Notes under the pieces: model-generated
Databases searched by the model: none
What the model was told of the DNA's origin: nothing
Seen by the model: the letters and a program-made list of their open reading frames with translations, nothing else
In this document: piece by piece, positions 51,476 through 60,769 of the stretch
Position numbering within the stretch: the first letter of the stretch is position 1
How the letters are laid out: every line of letters starts with the position of its first letter
Translations under genes and position numbers: made by a program
Assembly: GCA_041946965.1 (NCBI GenBank)
Contig: JBHGBM010000030.1
Span: 1 to 64,000 of the forward strand
DNA: 64,000 nt
Direction of reading: 5' to 3'
From: JBHGBM01 sp041946965
GTDB lineage: Bacteria > Acidobacteriota > Terriglobia > Bryobacterales > Bryobacteraceae

Positions 51476-52582
51476 TTACTCCAAAGCCTTGTCCAGCGCC
51501 TCTACGAAGAAATACTCGCCCCACATGACAGACTCGTTCACCCCCAGCCCCTTGTGCAGGTGATAGACCCCGCCCTTGAGGATGCCCTCCCAGTCCGGAT
51601 CGCCCTTGGCCAGGTGCGCCACGCACAGCGAGGTGAGGATGCGCCGGGCGGTCTGATCGTAGAAATCGGCCTTGACGGCGTCGTGCGAATACTTCGCCAG
51701 TTGGAAGAGCCCGGAGGCGGTGATGGCGGCGGCGGAAGTGTCGAGCAGCTTGCGGCTTTCCGGAGGCGCGTCGAAGTCCCAGGGCGCGATGCCGTCTTCC
51801 GGCGTCTTCTGAATGTAGAAATCGGCGCAGGCTTCCGCGGTCTGAAGGAAGCGCGGGTCGCGGGTATAGCCGTAGCAGGTTCCAAATCCGTAAAGCGACC
51901 ACGCCAGCCCGCGCGACCAGCAGGAGTCGCCGCGGTAGCCCTGGTGCGTGGTCTGGCGCAGGAACTCTCCGGTCTCGAGGTTGAACAGGCCTTCGTGCGC
52001 CGTGGAGCCGTCGCCGCGCACCAGCACGCGCCGCGTGGTGAGGGTGTGGCGCATGGCCACATCCATCAGCTTCGGATCGCCGGTCTGGAGCGCGGCGTAG
52101 AAGATGATGCCCACGTTCATCATGATGTCGATGAACAGCGAGTCTTCCGATACGAAGGACCGCAGGTACTGGCCCTTCTCCTTGAAGCGCAGCGACATGG
52201 TGCGGCCCGCCTCCACCACCACGGCGTCCAGCGCCGGGTCCGGGTCGAGCGCATTCCAGCGGTGATAGGTGGAGATGAAGATGAAGCCGAGGTCGTGGAC
52301 GGTGCGGTCCAGTTTGCGCGGCTCCAGCGGGCGCGAATAGCGGATGGCCTGCTCGCGCCAGTATCCGGCGTCTTTGCCGCGCGCCGCGAAGACCCACATC
52401 ATGCCCGGCAGAAAGCCGTCGCACCAGTGGGTCCAGGCTTCGCCGGAGTGTTTCCACCGGCCCTGTGCGGTGTACATGGGGTAGAAGTCGGGATGGCGCT
52501 CGATCAGGGCCCGCACTTGCCGGCGGGCGAAATCCAGGGCATCTTCGTAAAGAGCCCGGTTATCGGATTGAATTCGGATCAC
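51476..52582 (-). CDS. glycoside hydrolase family 88 (unsaturated glucuronyl hydrolase-like)
   Basis: Enzyme of 368 residues that would remove the unsaturated uronic acid left by polysaccharide lyases. A six-hairpin helical barrel is supported by WTHWCDGFLPGMMWVFAARG, the HDLGFIFIST segment with a catalytic Asp, and DSCWSRGLAWSLYGFGTCY. No leader is seen, so it is cytoplasmic. A TATAAT lies at 52590-52595 on the minus strand only 8 nt before the ATG, so the message may be leaderless or the start downstream. It fits with the pectate lyase and GH2 genes nearby. Confidence 0.9.
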   Translation of the reverse strand: MIRIQSDNRALYEDALDFARRQVRALIERHPDFYPMYTAQGRWKHSGEAWTHWCDGFLPGMMWVFAARGKDAGYWREQAIRYSRPLEPRKLDRTVHDLGFIFISTYHRWNALDPDPALDAVVVEAGRTMSLRFKEKGQYLRSFVSEDSLFIDIMMNVGIIFYAALQTGDPKLMDVAMRHTLTTRRVLVRGDGSTAHEGLFNLETGEFLRQTTHQGYRGDSCWSRGLAWSLYGFGTCYGYTRDPRFLQTAEACADFYIQKTPEDGIAPWDFDAPPESRKLLDTSAAAITASGLFQLAKYSHDAVKADFYDQTARRILTSLCVAHLAKGDPDWEGILKGGVYHLHKGLGVNESVMWGEYFFVEALDKALE

Positions 52583-52608
52583 GCACGCTATTATACAATT
52601 CGGTAAAA

Positions 52609-53064
52609 ATGCTCCCCCGCATCGACCCCAGGCATACTCCCTTCAGGCTCCGTGCCGGCCGTTCCTCCATTCACCGCTGGGGCGTTTTCGCCGTGGAACG
52701 CATTCCACCGCGGCGCAAAGTGATCGAGTACACCGGCGAGCGCATCAGCCGCGGGGAAACCAAGCGGCGCGGCGCCGGCTCCCACACCTACCTGTTTGCG
52801 CTCGACGACTACTGGACCATCGACGGCGCCGTGGGCGGCAGCGGCGCGGAGATCATCAACCACTCCTGCGAGCCCAACCTGTACAGCTCCATCATGAAAG
52901 GCCACATCCTGTACTTCAGCAGGCGCGCGATCGAGCCCGGCGAGGAACTGACCGTCGATTACCGCTTCTCCTGGAAGATCCAGAAGGTGCCGTGCAGGTG
53001 CGGCGTAAGCGGCTGCCGCGGCCTGATCAACCTCAGGGAGCAACCGGAGAGAGCCTGTAAGTGA
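52609..53064 (+). CDS. SET-domain protein-lysine methyltransferase
   Basis: Protein of 151 residues that is nearly all SET domain: the start HRWGVFAVERIPPRRKVIEY, the core motif NHSCEPN (84-90), GEELTVDYRF (111-120) and a post-SET zinc Cys cluster CRCGVSGC (129-136). It would transfer methyl from SAM to a Lys side chain. The target is unknown; HU at 29468 is one basic candidate, as pure speculation. The reading frame is open upstream, but 52609 is the first ATG after the divergent GH88 start. It overlaps the end of the GH2 gene by 32 nt. Confidence 0.88.
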   Translation: MLPRIDPRHTPFRLRAGRSSIHRWGVFAVERIPPRRKVIEYTGERISRGETKRRGAGSHTYLFALDDYWTIDGAVGGSGAEIINHSCEPNLYSSIMKGHILYFSRRAIEPGEELTVDYRFSWKIQKVPCRCGVSGCRGLINLREQPERACK

Positions 53065-56000
53065 GGCGGTACGGCTGATCGCCGGGGATGCGGTACGGCT
53101 GCATGGGATACGCGTTGGGGCTCCAACTGTCGATGCCGCCCGCGCCCATCTGCTTCAGGTCGAGGTTCAGGTAGATCTCCGGCCGCGGTTGCATCTGGAA
53201 GCTGTAGGCGGCGCGTTCCATGTCTTCCTTGGGATAGTGCCGCGCCGTGACGCTCAGCAGCGGCGAGCCGGTGGCCATCAGCCCGATGCCCTGCGCGTTG
53301 GTCAGCGCGACCCAGCGGACATCCGTCTTGTTGCCGTTTTCCTGCGGACGGGAGTATTCCACCCACTCGCCGTTCACCGTGGAGCGGTAGACGCCCACGC
53401 GCTCGAACTGGCGGTCGATGTGGGTTTCGGCGGGGCCGCGGCCGTACCAGCGGATGTTTTCGAGGCCGGGGGCAACGATCAACTCGGTGCCGAAACGCGG
53501 CATCATGGGAAGCTTCTTCGCGCCCGGCTTATAGGAGCAGTCCACCAGCACGTCTCCGCTGCCGTAGACCGTGTAAGTCATGGTGTAGGAGGCTTCCACT
53601 TCGGGCAGTTCGGCGTCCACCGTGACGCGCGCCGAGCGCTCGTCGATGCGCTCCACGCGGGCGTCCTTCACGTTCCACTCCGGGCCGGCGTTGCGCCACA
53701 CGTTGATCGGCGGGACGCGGTTGCGCAGGTTCTTCACCGCGCCGATGTCGTTGTCCGTGCGGGCGCGCCAGAAATCCGGACGCGGCCCGCGCTCGAGCAG
53801 CCTGACGCCCTTATAAACGTACGATGCAAGCAATCCGGCGGACTGATCGAAGCGCACGGAGAACGCGGGACCGGAGAGCACCGCCGCACCGCCGTCCTCT
53901 TTGATCGCCAGCGTGGCGTTCGGCGGCGTGAACGGCTTACCCGCGGAGGAGGCCGGCAGCGCGAACTGGTCCCACGCGATCTCGTGGCCCTTCGGCGCCC
54001 ACAAGGTCGCGTTCCTCAGAACGAAGCTCAGGTTGAGCCAATACTCGACTCCGGGCTTGGCGGCCAGCTTCGGCATGGGCAGCGTGAATTCCTTCTCCGC
54101 GCCCGGCGGGATGTCGAGTTCGGGCAGCCTTCCGGAGGCCACCGTGCGGCCGTCCGCCTTCACCTCCCAGAGACCCTCGGCCACATCCCTGGCATTCACG
54201 AAGTAATACCAGCTCTTCACCTTGATGCGGCCTTCGTTCAGATCCACCGGCGAGGCGTGCAGGTAGCGGTAGACGTACTTGATGGCCCACAGCCCCGGGT
54301 GCGGCTTTCGGTCAGCGCCAACCAGGCCGTTATTGTTGAAGTTGTTGTCATTGCGCACGCCGGACTTGTCCTCCCACCAGCCGCCGTAGGCCAGGAAGGT
54401 GGACTTCGCGGTGTTGGCGCGGTACTCGCCGGGGACGGGCAGCCGGATGCCCTGGTCCACCCAGTCCCACACGAAGGCGCCCTGCGCGTTGGCGCCGGAG
54501 TAGAAAATGTCCCAATATTCCTTCAGGCCGCCGCTGCTGTTGCCCATGGCGTGGGAGTACTCGCACAGGATCAGGGGCATATCGGGGCGCTTGGCGGCTA
54601 GTTCCTTCACGCGCGCGGGCGAGGGATACATGAACGAGTTGATATCGGCATTGGAGCCGCCGTTCGCAGTGGAGCCTTCGTAGTGGAAGGGCCTCCCCGG
54701 GTCGCGCTGCTTCGCCCACCGGTAGCAGGCCTCGGCGTTGGGGCCGTCGCCGGATTCGTTGCCCATGGACCAGGCGATGATCGACGGGTGGTTCTTGTCG
54801 CGCTCCACCATGCGCTCGACGCGGTCGAGGAAGGCCGCTCGCCAGGCGGGATCGTTGGTGAGCCGCGCGTTGCGGTCGTTGCCGTAGTGGTGCGCTTCGA
54901 TGTTGGCTTCGTCCATCACGTAGAGGCCGTAGCGGTCGCACAGGTCGTACCACGCGGGCGAGTTCGGGTAATGCGCGGTGCGCACCGCGTTCACGTTGAA
55001 CTGCTTCATGATGCGGATGTCGCGCACCATGGATTCCAGGTCCACGTACTTGGCGGTCTCGGCGCTGTGCTCGTGGCGGTTCACGCCCTTGATCAGCACG
55101 GGCCGGCCGTTGACCAGCAGGCGCGCGTTGCGGATCTCCACTTTGCGGAAGCCGACATTGGCGGGAATCACTTCGATCACCTGCCCGGCGGCTCCGGTCA
55201 AAGTGAGCAGCAGCTTGTAGAGATACGGCGATTCGGCCGACCACTTGCGCGGATTGGCGATTCTGATGCCGAGTTCCGCCGCCGCGCCTTCCACCTTGGT
55301 TTCCGCCTTGCCGGCAGCGGCGCCCGCGGCGTCGTAGAGCGCCGCCGAGAGCGTAACGGGCTTTTCGCCCACGACCTCGGCCTTCACCTTCAGCTCGGCA
55401 TCGCGGTAAGCGGAGTCAAGGTCCGTCCGGATCTCGAAATCGCGCACGTGGGAGGCGGCGGGCGACCACAGATATACGTCGCGGTAGATCCCGCTCATGC
55501 GCCACATGTCCTGGTCCTCCAGAAACGCGCCGTCACTGAAGCGGTACACCTCCACCGCCAGCAGGTTCACGCCGGGCTTGAGATAGGGCGTGATGTTGAA
55601 CTCGGCGGGAGTGCGGCTGTCCTCGCTGTAACCCGCCTTGCGTCCGTTCACCCAGACGTAGAACGCCGAATCGACTCCGGCGAAGTGCAGCAGCACCTGC
55701 CGTCCGCTCCAGGCGGCGGGCACGGTGAAGCGGGTGCGATAGCTGCCCACCGGATTGAACTCGTGGGGGACTTTGGGCGCCTCCTTCGCGTCCTGCGGCC
55801 AGGGGTAAATGATGTTGGTGTAGATGGGGATGTCGAAGCCGTGCATCTGCCAACTCGAGGGCACCGGGATCGAGCGCCAGGCGGCATCGCTGTACTCGGG
55901 GCGGTAGAAGTCGAGCGGGCGGTCGGCGGGACGCAGCGAGCCGTGAAACTTCCACGGTCCGTTGAGCGATTGACGCCACGGCGACCTGGCGGGATCGCCG

Positions 56001-56146
56001 GCCCGCGCCAGCTCCGCCGAGGGGTACACCATCATGGTGGCGTGAGGCTTCTCCGTGCCGCTGTGGAGCACCGCTACATCGTCCCATTCGGGACGTTGGG
56101 CGGGCAGGGCGGCGCAGAGCACGAGAGCGAGAAGCGCGGTTCGCAT
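53033..56146 (-). CDS. secreted beta-galactosidase-type glycoside hydrolase family 2
   Basis: LacZ-like enzyme of 1037 residues, with a leader (TALLALVLCAALPAQ). Five-domain layout: jelly-roll, Ig-like, TIM barrel, Ig-like and Bgal_small_N. The barrel contains GVNRHEHSAETAKYV, the acid/base Glu in AWSMGNESGDGPNAE at about 450 and the nucleophile Glu in LCEYSHAMGNSSGG at about 530. The ATG at 56146 starts the leader; 56164 and 56245 are longer options. It would cut terminal beta-linked galactose or a related sugar from plant polymers. Confidence 0.93.
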   Translation of the reverse strand: MRTALLALVLCAALPAQRPEWDDVAVLHSGTEKPHATMMVYPSAELARAGDPARSPWRQSLNGPWKFHGSLRPADRPLDFYRPEYSDAAWRSIPVPSSWQMHGFDIPIYTNIIYPWPQDAKEAPKVPHEFNPVGSYRTRFTVPAAWSGRQVLLHFAGVDSAFYVWVNGRKAGYSEDSRTPAEFNITPYLKPGVNLLAVEVYRFSDGAFLEDQDMWRMSGIYRDVYLWSPAASHVRDFEIRTDLDSAYRDAELKVKAEVVGEKPVTLSAALYDAAGAAAGKAETKVEGAAAELGIRIANPRKWSAESPYLYKLLLTLTGAAGQVIEVIPANVGFRKVEIRNARLLVNGRPVLIKGVNRHEHSAETAKYVDLESMVRDIRIMKQFNVNAVRTAHYPNSPAWYDLCDRYGLYVMDEANIEAHHYGNDRNARLTNDPAWRAAFLDRVERMVERDKNHPSIIAWSMGNESGDGPNAEACYRWAKQRDPGRPFHYEGSTANGGSNADINSFMYPSPARVKELAAKRPDMPLILCEYSHAMGNSSGGLKEYWDIFYSGANAQGAFVWDWVDQGIRLPVPGEYRANTAKSTFLAYGGWWEDKSGVRNDNNFNNNGLVGADRKPHPGLWAIKYVYRYLHASPVDLNEGRIKVKSWYYFVNARDVAEGLWEVKADGRTVASGRLPELDIPPGAEKEFTLPMPKLAAKPGVEYWLNLSFVLRNATLWAPKGHEIAWDQFALPASSAGKPFTPPNATLAIKEDGGAAVLSGPAFSVRFDQSAGLLASYVYKGVRLLERGPRPDFWRARTDNDIGAVKNLRNRVPPINVWRNAGPEWNVKDARVERIDERSARVTVDAELPEVEASYTMTYTVYGSGDVLVDCSYKPGAKKLPMMPRFGTELIVAPGLENIRWYGRGPAETHIDRQFERVGVYRSTVNGEWVEYSRPQENGNKTDVRWVALTNAQGIGLMATGSPLLSVTARHYPKEDMERAAYSFQMQPRPEIYLNLDLKQMGAGGIDSWSPNAYPMQPYRIPGDQPYRLTYRLSPVAP

Positions 56147-56190
56147 GGGCCTACGGTAACGCATTTCGGCCTTGTGATAAGCTGGCACGC

Positions 56191-57396
56191 ATGTTGAAAA
56201 CGCTCTTATGCGTATTGGCCTCGGGCGCCGCGGCCTTTGCGGCAAACGGCCTGAAGGGTTTCGGAGCAGACACGAAGGCGGGACGCGGCGGCAAGATCAT
56301 CCGCGTGACCACGCTGGACGCCGCCGGGCCCGGTTCGCTGCGCGCGGCGCTGGAAACCGCGGGACCGCGCATCGTGGTCTTCGAGGTCGGCGGCGTCATC
56401 GACCTGGACCGCAAGAACCTGAGCATCTCGGAACCGTTTCTGACGGTGGCGGGCGAGACCGCGCCTTCGCCGGGCGTCACCATCATCCGCGGCGGCATGT
56501 CGATCCGCACGCACGACGTGGTGATCCGGCACATCCGCTTCCGGCCGGGCGATTGCGGGCTGCCGAAAAAGAGCGGCTGGGAACCGGAGGTGACCACCTC
56601 CTCGGCCTACAACGTGGTGGTGGACCACTGCTCCATGTCCTGGGCGGTGGATGAGAACCTCTCAGCCTCCGGGCCGCGTTACAGCGGGCCGCAGGCGACC
56701 TCGCACGACCTCACCTTCAGCAACTGCATCCTGGCCGAGGGACTCTACAACTCGACCCATGCCAAGGGCATCCACTCCATGGGCACGCTGATTCACGACG
56801 CGTGCACCAACATCGCCATCATCGGGAACCTGTACGCGCACAACAACCAGCGCAACCCGTATTTCAAGGCGCTGACCACGGGCGTGGTGGTGAACAACGT
56901 GATCTACAACCCCGGCACGCGCGCCATCACGGTGGATTTTCCGGTCAGCGAGTGGGAGGGGCGGCCGGCGCCGGCCAACGGCCGCGTGGCGATCGTGGGC
57001 AACGTGATGTTCCGCGGCGCGAACACGCGCGCCGGACTGGAGATGATCGGGCGCAAAGGCGACGTGTATCTGAAGGACAACCTGGCGCCGGACTCGCCGC
57101 TCACCGCCGGCGCCATGAACCTGCTGGATAAGCCGCCGGTGTGGCCCGCGGGCCTGGTGGCCGCGCCCGCCGCGGAGGCGGTAAAACTGGTCATGGCGCG
57201 CGCCGGAGCGCGTCCCAAGGACCGCGACGAAGTGGACCTGCGCATCCTGCGCGATTTCGAGCAGCGCAAGGGCAAGTTCATCGACAGCCAGGATGAAGTG
57301 GGCGGTTACCCGAAGCCGAAACCCACGCGCCGCAAGCTGGAGATCCCGAAAGACGTGGACGCCTGGCTGGCGAAGATGGCCGCGGCGGTAGAGTAG
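56191..57396 (+). CDS. secreted pectate lyase-like beta-helix protein
   Basis: Polysaccharide-lyase-type right-handed beta-helix of 401 residues with a signal peptide (TLLCVLASGAAAFAANG). It contains KIIRVTTLDAAGPGSLRAAL, which is common at the start of these proteins, and the calcium-site-like NVVVDHCSMSWAVDENLS, then repeated IxGNxY-type rungs. It resembles PL1-like proteins of acidobacteria and planctomycetes. The catalytic Arg was not located with certainty. Divergent from the GH2 gene across 44 nt. Confidence 0.82.
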   Translation: MLKTLLCVLASGAAAFAANGLKGFGADTKAGRGGKIIRVTTLDAAGPGSLRAALETAGPRIVVFEVGGVIDLDRKNLSISEPFLTVAGETAPSPGVTIIRGGMSIRTHDVVIRHIRFRPGDCGLPKKSGWEPEVTTSSAYNVVVDHCSMSWAVDENLSASGPRYSGPQATSHDLTFSNCILAEGLYNSTHAKGIHSMGTLIHDACTNIAIIGNLYAHNNQRNPYFKALTTGVVVNNVIYNPGTRAITVDFPVSEWEGRPAPANGRVAIVGNVMFRGANTRAGLEMIGRKGDVYLKDNLAPDSPLTAGAMNLLDKPPVWPAGLVAAPAAEAVKLVMARAGARPKDRDEVDLRILRDFEQRKGKFIDSQDEVGGYPKPKPTRRKLEIPKDVDAWLAKMAAAVE

Positions 57397-57425
57397 GACC
57401 GCGGAGATTACCTGGCCTGACCCGC

Positions 57426-57614
57426 ATGAAGGTGCGCGACGTGATCAAACAGATCGAGCAAGACGGCTGGCTTCTCGATCGCACCCGGGGCGATCACCGG
57501 CAATACATTCACCCCAGCAAACCGGGTACGATTACGGTATCCGGACACACCGGCGACGACATGCCGAGCGGGACGTTAAACTCTATACTGAAGAGGGCAG
57601 GGCTTAAGCGGTGA
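57426..57614 (+). CDS. hicA: HicA family mRNA interferase toxin
   Basis: Toxin of 62 residues with a dsRBD-like fold that cleaves mRNA. It has the signature VRDVIKQIEQDGWLLDRTRG and the catalytic His in GDHRQYIHPS, then the GTLNSILKRAGL end. The stop overlaps the hicB start by 4 nt (GTGA). A toxin-first order is normal for HicAB. Confidence 0.93.
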   Translation: MKVRDVIKQIEQDGWLLDRTRGDHRQYIHPSKPGTITVSGHTGDDMPSGTLNSILKRAGLKR

Positions 57615-57829
57615 AGAAATACGCGGTCGTCTTTGAGCAAGCGGCCCACAATTGGGCCGCTTACGTCCCGGACCTCCCTGGCTGCGTGACCACGGGGCGC
57701 ACTCTGGAAGAAACGCGCCGTCTCATTTCCGAGGCGATTGAGTTCCACATCGAAGGCCTGCGCAGGCGCGGAGAACAGGTTCCCGAGCCAACAACCGTCG
57801 CCGAGACGGTAGAGATACGGGCGGCGTAG
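57611..57829 (+). CDS. hicB: HicB family antitoxin
   Basis: Antitoxin of 72 residues, partial RNase H-like fold: YAVVFEQAAHNWAAYVPDLP and the GCVTTGRTLEETRRLISEAI helix. It ends after the fold (ETVEIRAA), without the DNA-binding tail found in longer HicB proteins, so autoregulation may be absent or different. It starts with GTG at 57611 inside the hicA stop. Confidence 0.93.
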   Translation: MKKYAVVFEQAAHNWAAYVPDLPGCVTTGRTLEETRRLISEAIEFHIEGLRRRGEQVPEPTTVAETVEIRAA

Positions 57830-57846
57830 AGAACGCACGAAACCCG

Positions 57847-58269
57847 CTACTTCCCCGGAGGGCACCCCGGCCAGGGCGAGAAGCCTATGGTGAGGTTGTT
57901 GCGCTCCACCCAGAGTTTTTCCTGCCGCCCCGGGAGGTCCACGGTCAAGATCACGCCCGACCCGCAGGAGCGGCTCCGGACGATTTTCCCCGCGCTTACG
58001 TTGCCCCAGTCCTTCATGAATTCGGCCGGCGGGTAATCGCGGCACGGCGTCTGGTCCGAACAGCCCCACATCGCGTAAGCCGCCGTGTAATCATGCCGGG
58101 CCAGCAGATCGAAAAAGCGCCTGGCCTGCCGTTCCTGCCGCCAGTTGTAAAAGATGAACGTCAGGATGCCCCCCACCACCACCAGGGCCACCACGCTGAG
58201 GACCGTGTACTTGATGATTTTGATGCGGCGTTCCTCGCCCGCCCCATACTGGTCGAGATAGCCGGCCAT
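57847..58269 (-). CDS. single-pass membrane protein of unknown function
   Basis: Protein of 140 residues. One membrane helix is at about 21-42 (YTVLSVVALVVVGGILTFIF), followed by an extracytoplasmic domain with four Cys (WGCSDQTPCRDYP, RSRSCGSGV, WPGCPPG) likely to form disulfides. I do not recognise the family. It is 13 nt downstream of the OmpH-like gene and probably co-transcribed. Confidence 0.75.
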   Translation of the reverse strand: MAGYLDQYGAGEERRIKIIKYTVLSVVALVVVGGILTFIFYNWRQERQARRFFDLLARHDYTAAYAMWGCSDQTPCRDYPPAEFMKDWGNVSAGKIVRSRSCGSGVILTVDLPGRQEKLWVERNNLTIGFSPWPGCPPGK

Positions 58270-58282
58270 CGCTGGGCTCCTG

Positions 58283-58825
58283 TTACTTCGCCGGATACGC
58301 CTTGTTGTACTCGGCCAGCGCGTCGTTGGTGAAATCCAGCGCGGGCTTGAAGTAGATGGTGTTGGAAACGTCCACCACCACGTCCAGGCCGCGGGCCTCC
58401 GCCAGCTTGCGAATCACCTCCTGCATCTTCTGGGTGCTGCGGGAGAGGATCTCCTGGCGCTCGCGGTCCACCTCGCCTTGCAGGTCCTCGGAGAGGCGTT
58501 GCACTTCGCGCTGCTTCTTTTGGCCCAGGGCGTTCAGGTCGGCCTGGGCCTGCGGCGTGAGTTTGGCGGCCTCGGTTTGAAGCTTCTGCGAAATGCCTTC
58601 GAGTTCCTTCTGGACCTTTTCGATTTCGGCCTGCCGCGGCTTATACTTGGCTTCCATGGCGGCCGAGGCCTTCTTGATCTCCTCGGATTCCAGCACGGCG
58701 CGCTGAAGGTTGATGACCCCCACCTTCGAACTCTGGGCAGCCGGGACTTGCGCCAAGCCGGTCATCGCCAGGGCGAGCAAGCCGAAACCGGCGAGATTCA
58801 CCTTGAGCGCGGAACGGACAAACAT
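58283..58825 (-). CDS. OmpH/Skp family periplasmic chaperone
   Basis: Skp-like protein of 180 residues with a leader (GFGLLALAMTGLAQ). After SKVGVINLQRAVLESEEIKK a long charged coiled coil (about 50-145) forms the tentacles that hold unfolded outer-membrane proteins. It would protect proteins such as the TonB receptor and TolC-like channel during transit. Usual bamA and lpxD neighbours are absent. It lies 67 nt downstream of groES. Confidence 0.9.
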   Translation of the reverse strand: MFVRSALKVNLAGFGLLALAMTGLAQVPAAQSSKVGVINLQRAVLESEEIKKASAAMEAKYKPRQAEIEKVQKELEGISQKLQTEAAKLTPQAQADLNALGQKKQREVQRLSEDLQGEVDRERQEILSRSTQKMQEVIRKLAEARGLDVVVDVSNTIYFKPALDFTNDALAEYNKAYPAK

Positions 58826-58892
58826 ACAAAAGTACTCCTGAGAAGGTTGTGTCTGAATGTTCAGGGTAACATAGGCGGGTGCCGGAACGGAC

Positions 58893-59180
58893 TCAGGCCA
58901 GCACCGCCAGGATCTCGTCTTCGCGCAAAATGAGGTATTCCTCGCCGTCGATCTTCACTTCGGAGCCGCTGTACTTGCCGAACAGGATGCGGTCGCCTTC
59001 CTTCACGTCCACCGGCACGCGTTCGCCGGTTTCAAGCAGCTTGCCGCCGCCCACGGCCATGACTTCGGCTTGCTGCGGCTTCTCCTTCGCGGTGTCCGGG
59101 ATTACGATGCCTCCCCGGATCTCTTCGGCCTCCTCCAGGCGCTTCACAAGGATGCGGTCGTGCAAGGGTCGCAGGTTCAT
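58893..59180 (-). CDS. groES: co-chaperonin GroES
   Basis: Lid of the GroEL chamber, 95 residues, complete: NLRPLHDRILVKRLEEAEEI at the start, the mobile loop EEIRGGIVIPDTAKEK, and GDRILFGKYSGSEVKIDGEE near the end. No groEL follows; an OmpH gene is next. A second groES-groEL locus elsewhere is expected. It is 27 nt downstream of the phosphatase gene. Confidence 0.96.
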   Translation of the reverse strand: MNLRPLHDRILVKRLEEAEEIRGGIVIPDTAKEKPQQAEVMAVGGGKLLETGERVPVDVKEGDRILFGKYSGSEVKIDGEEYLILREDEILAVLA

Positions 59181-59207
59181 GATCGTCGCTCCTACCGAAT
59201 TATAGGT

Positions 59208-60725
59208 TCACTCGAACATTTCGCTCAACACGCGGCCCACCGAACCGCTAGGGGTTTCCACTCCAAGGATGGCGGCCAGGGTGGGGGCGACATCGTTCAC
59301 CGCGACGGTGTTTACGTACGCGCCCGGCCGGATGCCGGCGCCCATGAAGACAATCGGCACGTGCGCGTCGTAGCTGAACGTGGTGCCGTGGGTGGCGCCT
59401 TGGGCGCCGAATATCCAGTACGGTTCTAGCAACACAAAAACATCCGCCGCCCGCGGGCCGTAAAAGCCCTGCATGACGCGGCGGCCCACCTGGTCTTCGA
59501 GCGCGCCGCCGTTCAACAGCCGTTCGCGGGTGTAGACGCGGAAGACGTGGGGGATCTCGGCCGCTGCCTGCGCGGCCAGGCGGTTCACTTCGGCGCGGTC
59601 CAGGTTCTTCCGCCGGATCAGATCCAGGTTGAGGTACAGCGAGTGTTCGGAGGCGCTTGAAATCCATTGCCCTTCGCCGTACTTTTTCTCCAGCGCGGCC
59701 TGCACGGTATCCCGCACGATGCGGGCGGGCATGCGGCCGCCCGGCATGCGGCGCGCCGCCTGCGCTTCCGGAGTGGGGGCCACGCCGTGGTCGCCGGTGA
59801 GCACTACCAGCACGTTCGCCAGGCCGACCCGGGCGTCCAGGAAGCGGAAGAACCGGTCGAGAAGCCGGTCTGTGTGAATGGATACCTCGCGCACCTCGGA
59901 CGAATCCGGGCCCCAGCGGTGGCCGATGTAGTCGTTGGAGGAGAAGCTCACCGCCAGCAGGTCAACGGCATCTCTCTGCCCCAGCGCTTCGGCTGTGATG
60001 GCGCGCTCGGCGAACGCCTCCAGCAGCTCGTTGCCGAACGGGCTGGCGGGAAGCGCCCCGTAGAGCTTCACCGGGTCTTTCGGAAGCTGGTGATTCAGCC
60101 ACTCGGCGCCGCTATAGCGGTCCGCCGGACGGCCGGCGTTGAAGTCCTTCACCCAGCCGGGCAGATCCTCGAAGTAGAACGTGCTGCTGACGAAATTGCC
60201 CGTCTGGCCGTCGAACCAGTAGGCTCCGTCGGCCATGTGGCCCGCTGGGAGTATCGCCGCGCGATCCTTCAGTGAGGCCCCCACCACGCGGGAACGGCCG
60301 GGGTTGGCCATCTTCAGTTCGTCGCCCACCGTGCTGACCAGCAGCCGGCGCGGCGAGGACCCCGCACCGGAGCCGCCCAACAGCTTCGTCTTGGGATCGG
60401 AGACGCTGGTGACCGAGCGGCCCTCGGCGCGGTCGTACCAGTCGTTGCCCACGATGCCGCTGATCGATGGCGTCGCCCCGGTAAGAAAGGTGGCGTGCCC
60501 GATAGCCGTCACGGTGGGGAAATGCTCATAGCGGGCGCTGGCGAATACTGCGCCGGAAGTGAGGAGGCGGGCCAGTCCGCCTTTGTATTCGCCGCGGAAA
60601 CGGGTGAGGTAATCGTAGCGGAACTGGTCCACCGTGATGGCCACCACCAGTTTGGGGGTCTTGGGCACGGCGGCGGCGAGCTGGAGGCACAAGAAAGACA
60701 GACCCAGAGGAGCGAAGACGCGCAT
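59208..60725 (-). CDS. secreted alkaline phosphatase superfamily protein
   Basis: PafA-like phosphomonoesterase or phosphodiesterase, 505 residues, with a leader (GLSFLCLQLAAAVPK). The first metal Asp is in VVAITVDQFRYDYL, and the nucleophile Thr is in EHFPTVTAIGHATFLTG; late ligands are VLTGDHGVAPTPEA and GTTFSYDAHVPIV. It would release phosphate from organic esters. First gene of a minus-strand group with groES, ompH and the membrane protein; divergent from the S41 gene. Confidence 0.93.
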   Translation of the reverse strand: MRVFAPLGLSFLCLQLAAAVPKTPKLVVAITVDQFRYDYLTRFRGEYKGGLARLLTSGAVFASARYEHFPTVTAIGHATFLTGATPSISGIVGNDWYDRAEGRSVTSVSDPKTKLLGGSGAGSSPRRLLVSTVGDELKMANPGRSRVVGASLKDRAAILPAGHMADGAYWFDGQTGNFVSSTFYFEDLPGWVKDFNAGRPADRYSGAEWLNHQLPKDPVKLYGALPASPFGNELLEAFAERAITAEALGQRDAVDLLAVSFSSNDYIGHRWGPDSSEVREVSIHTDRLLDRFFRFLDARVGLANVLVVLTGDHGVAPTPEAQAARRMPGGRMPARIVRDTVQAALEKKYGEGQWISSASEHSLYLNLDLIRRKNLDRAEVNRLAAQAAAEIPHVFRVYTRERLLNGGALEDQVGRRVMQGFYGPRAADVFVLLEPYWIFGAQGATHGTTFSYDAHVPIVFMGAGIRPGAYVNTVAVNDVAPTLAAILGVETPSGSVGRVLSEMFE

Positions 60726-60769
60726 CTACGTTCAGCGTAACACGCGCCCCAACTCAGGCGTCCAAGGAA

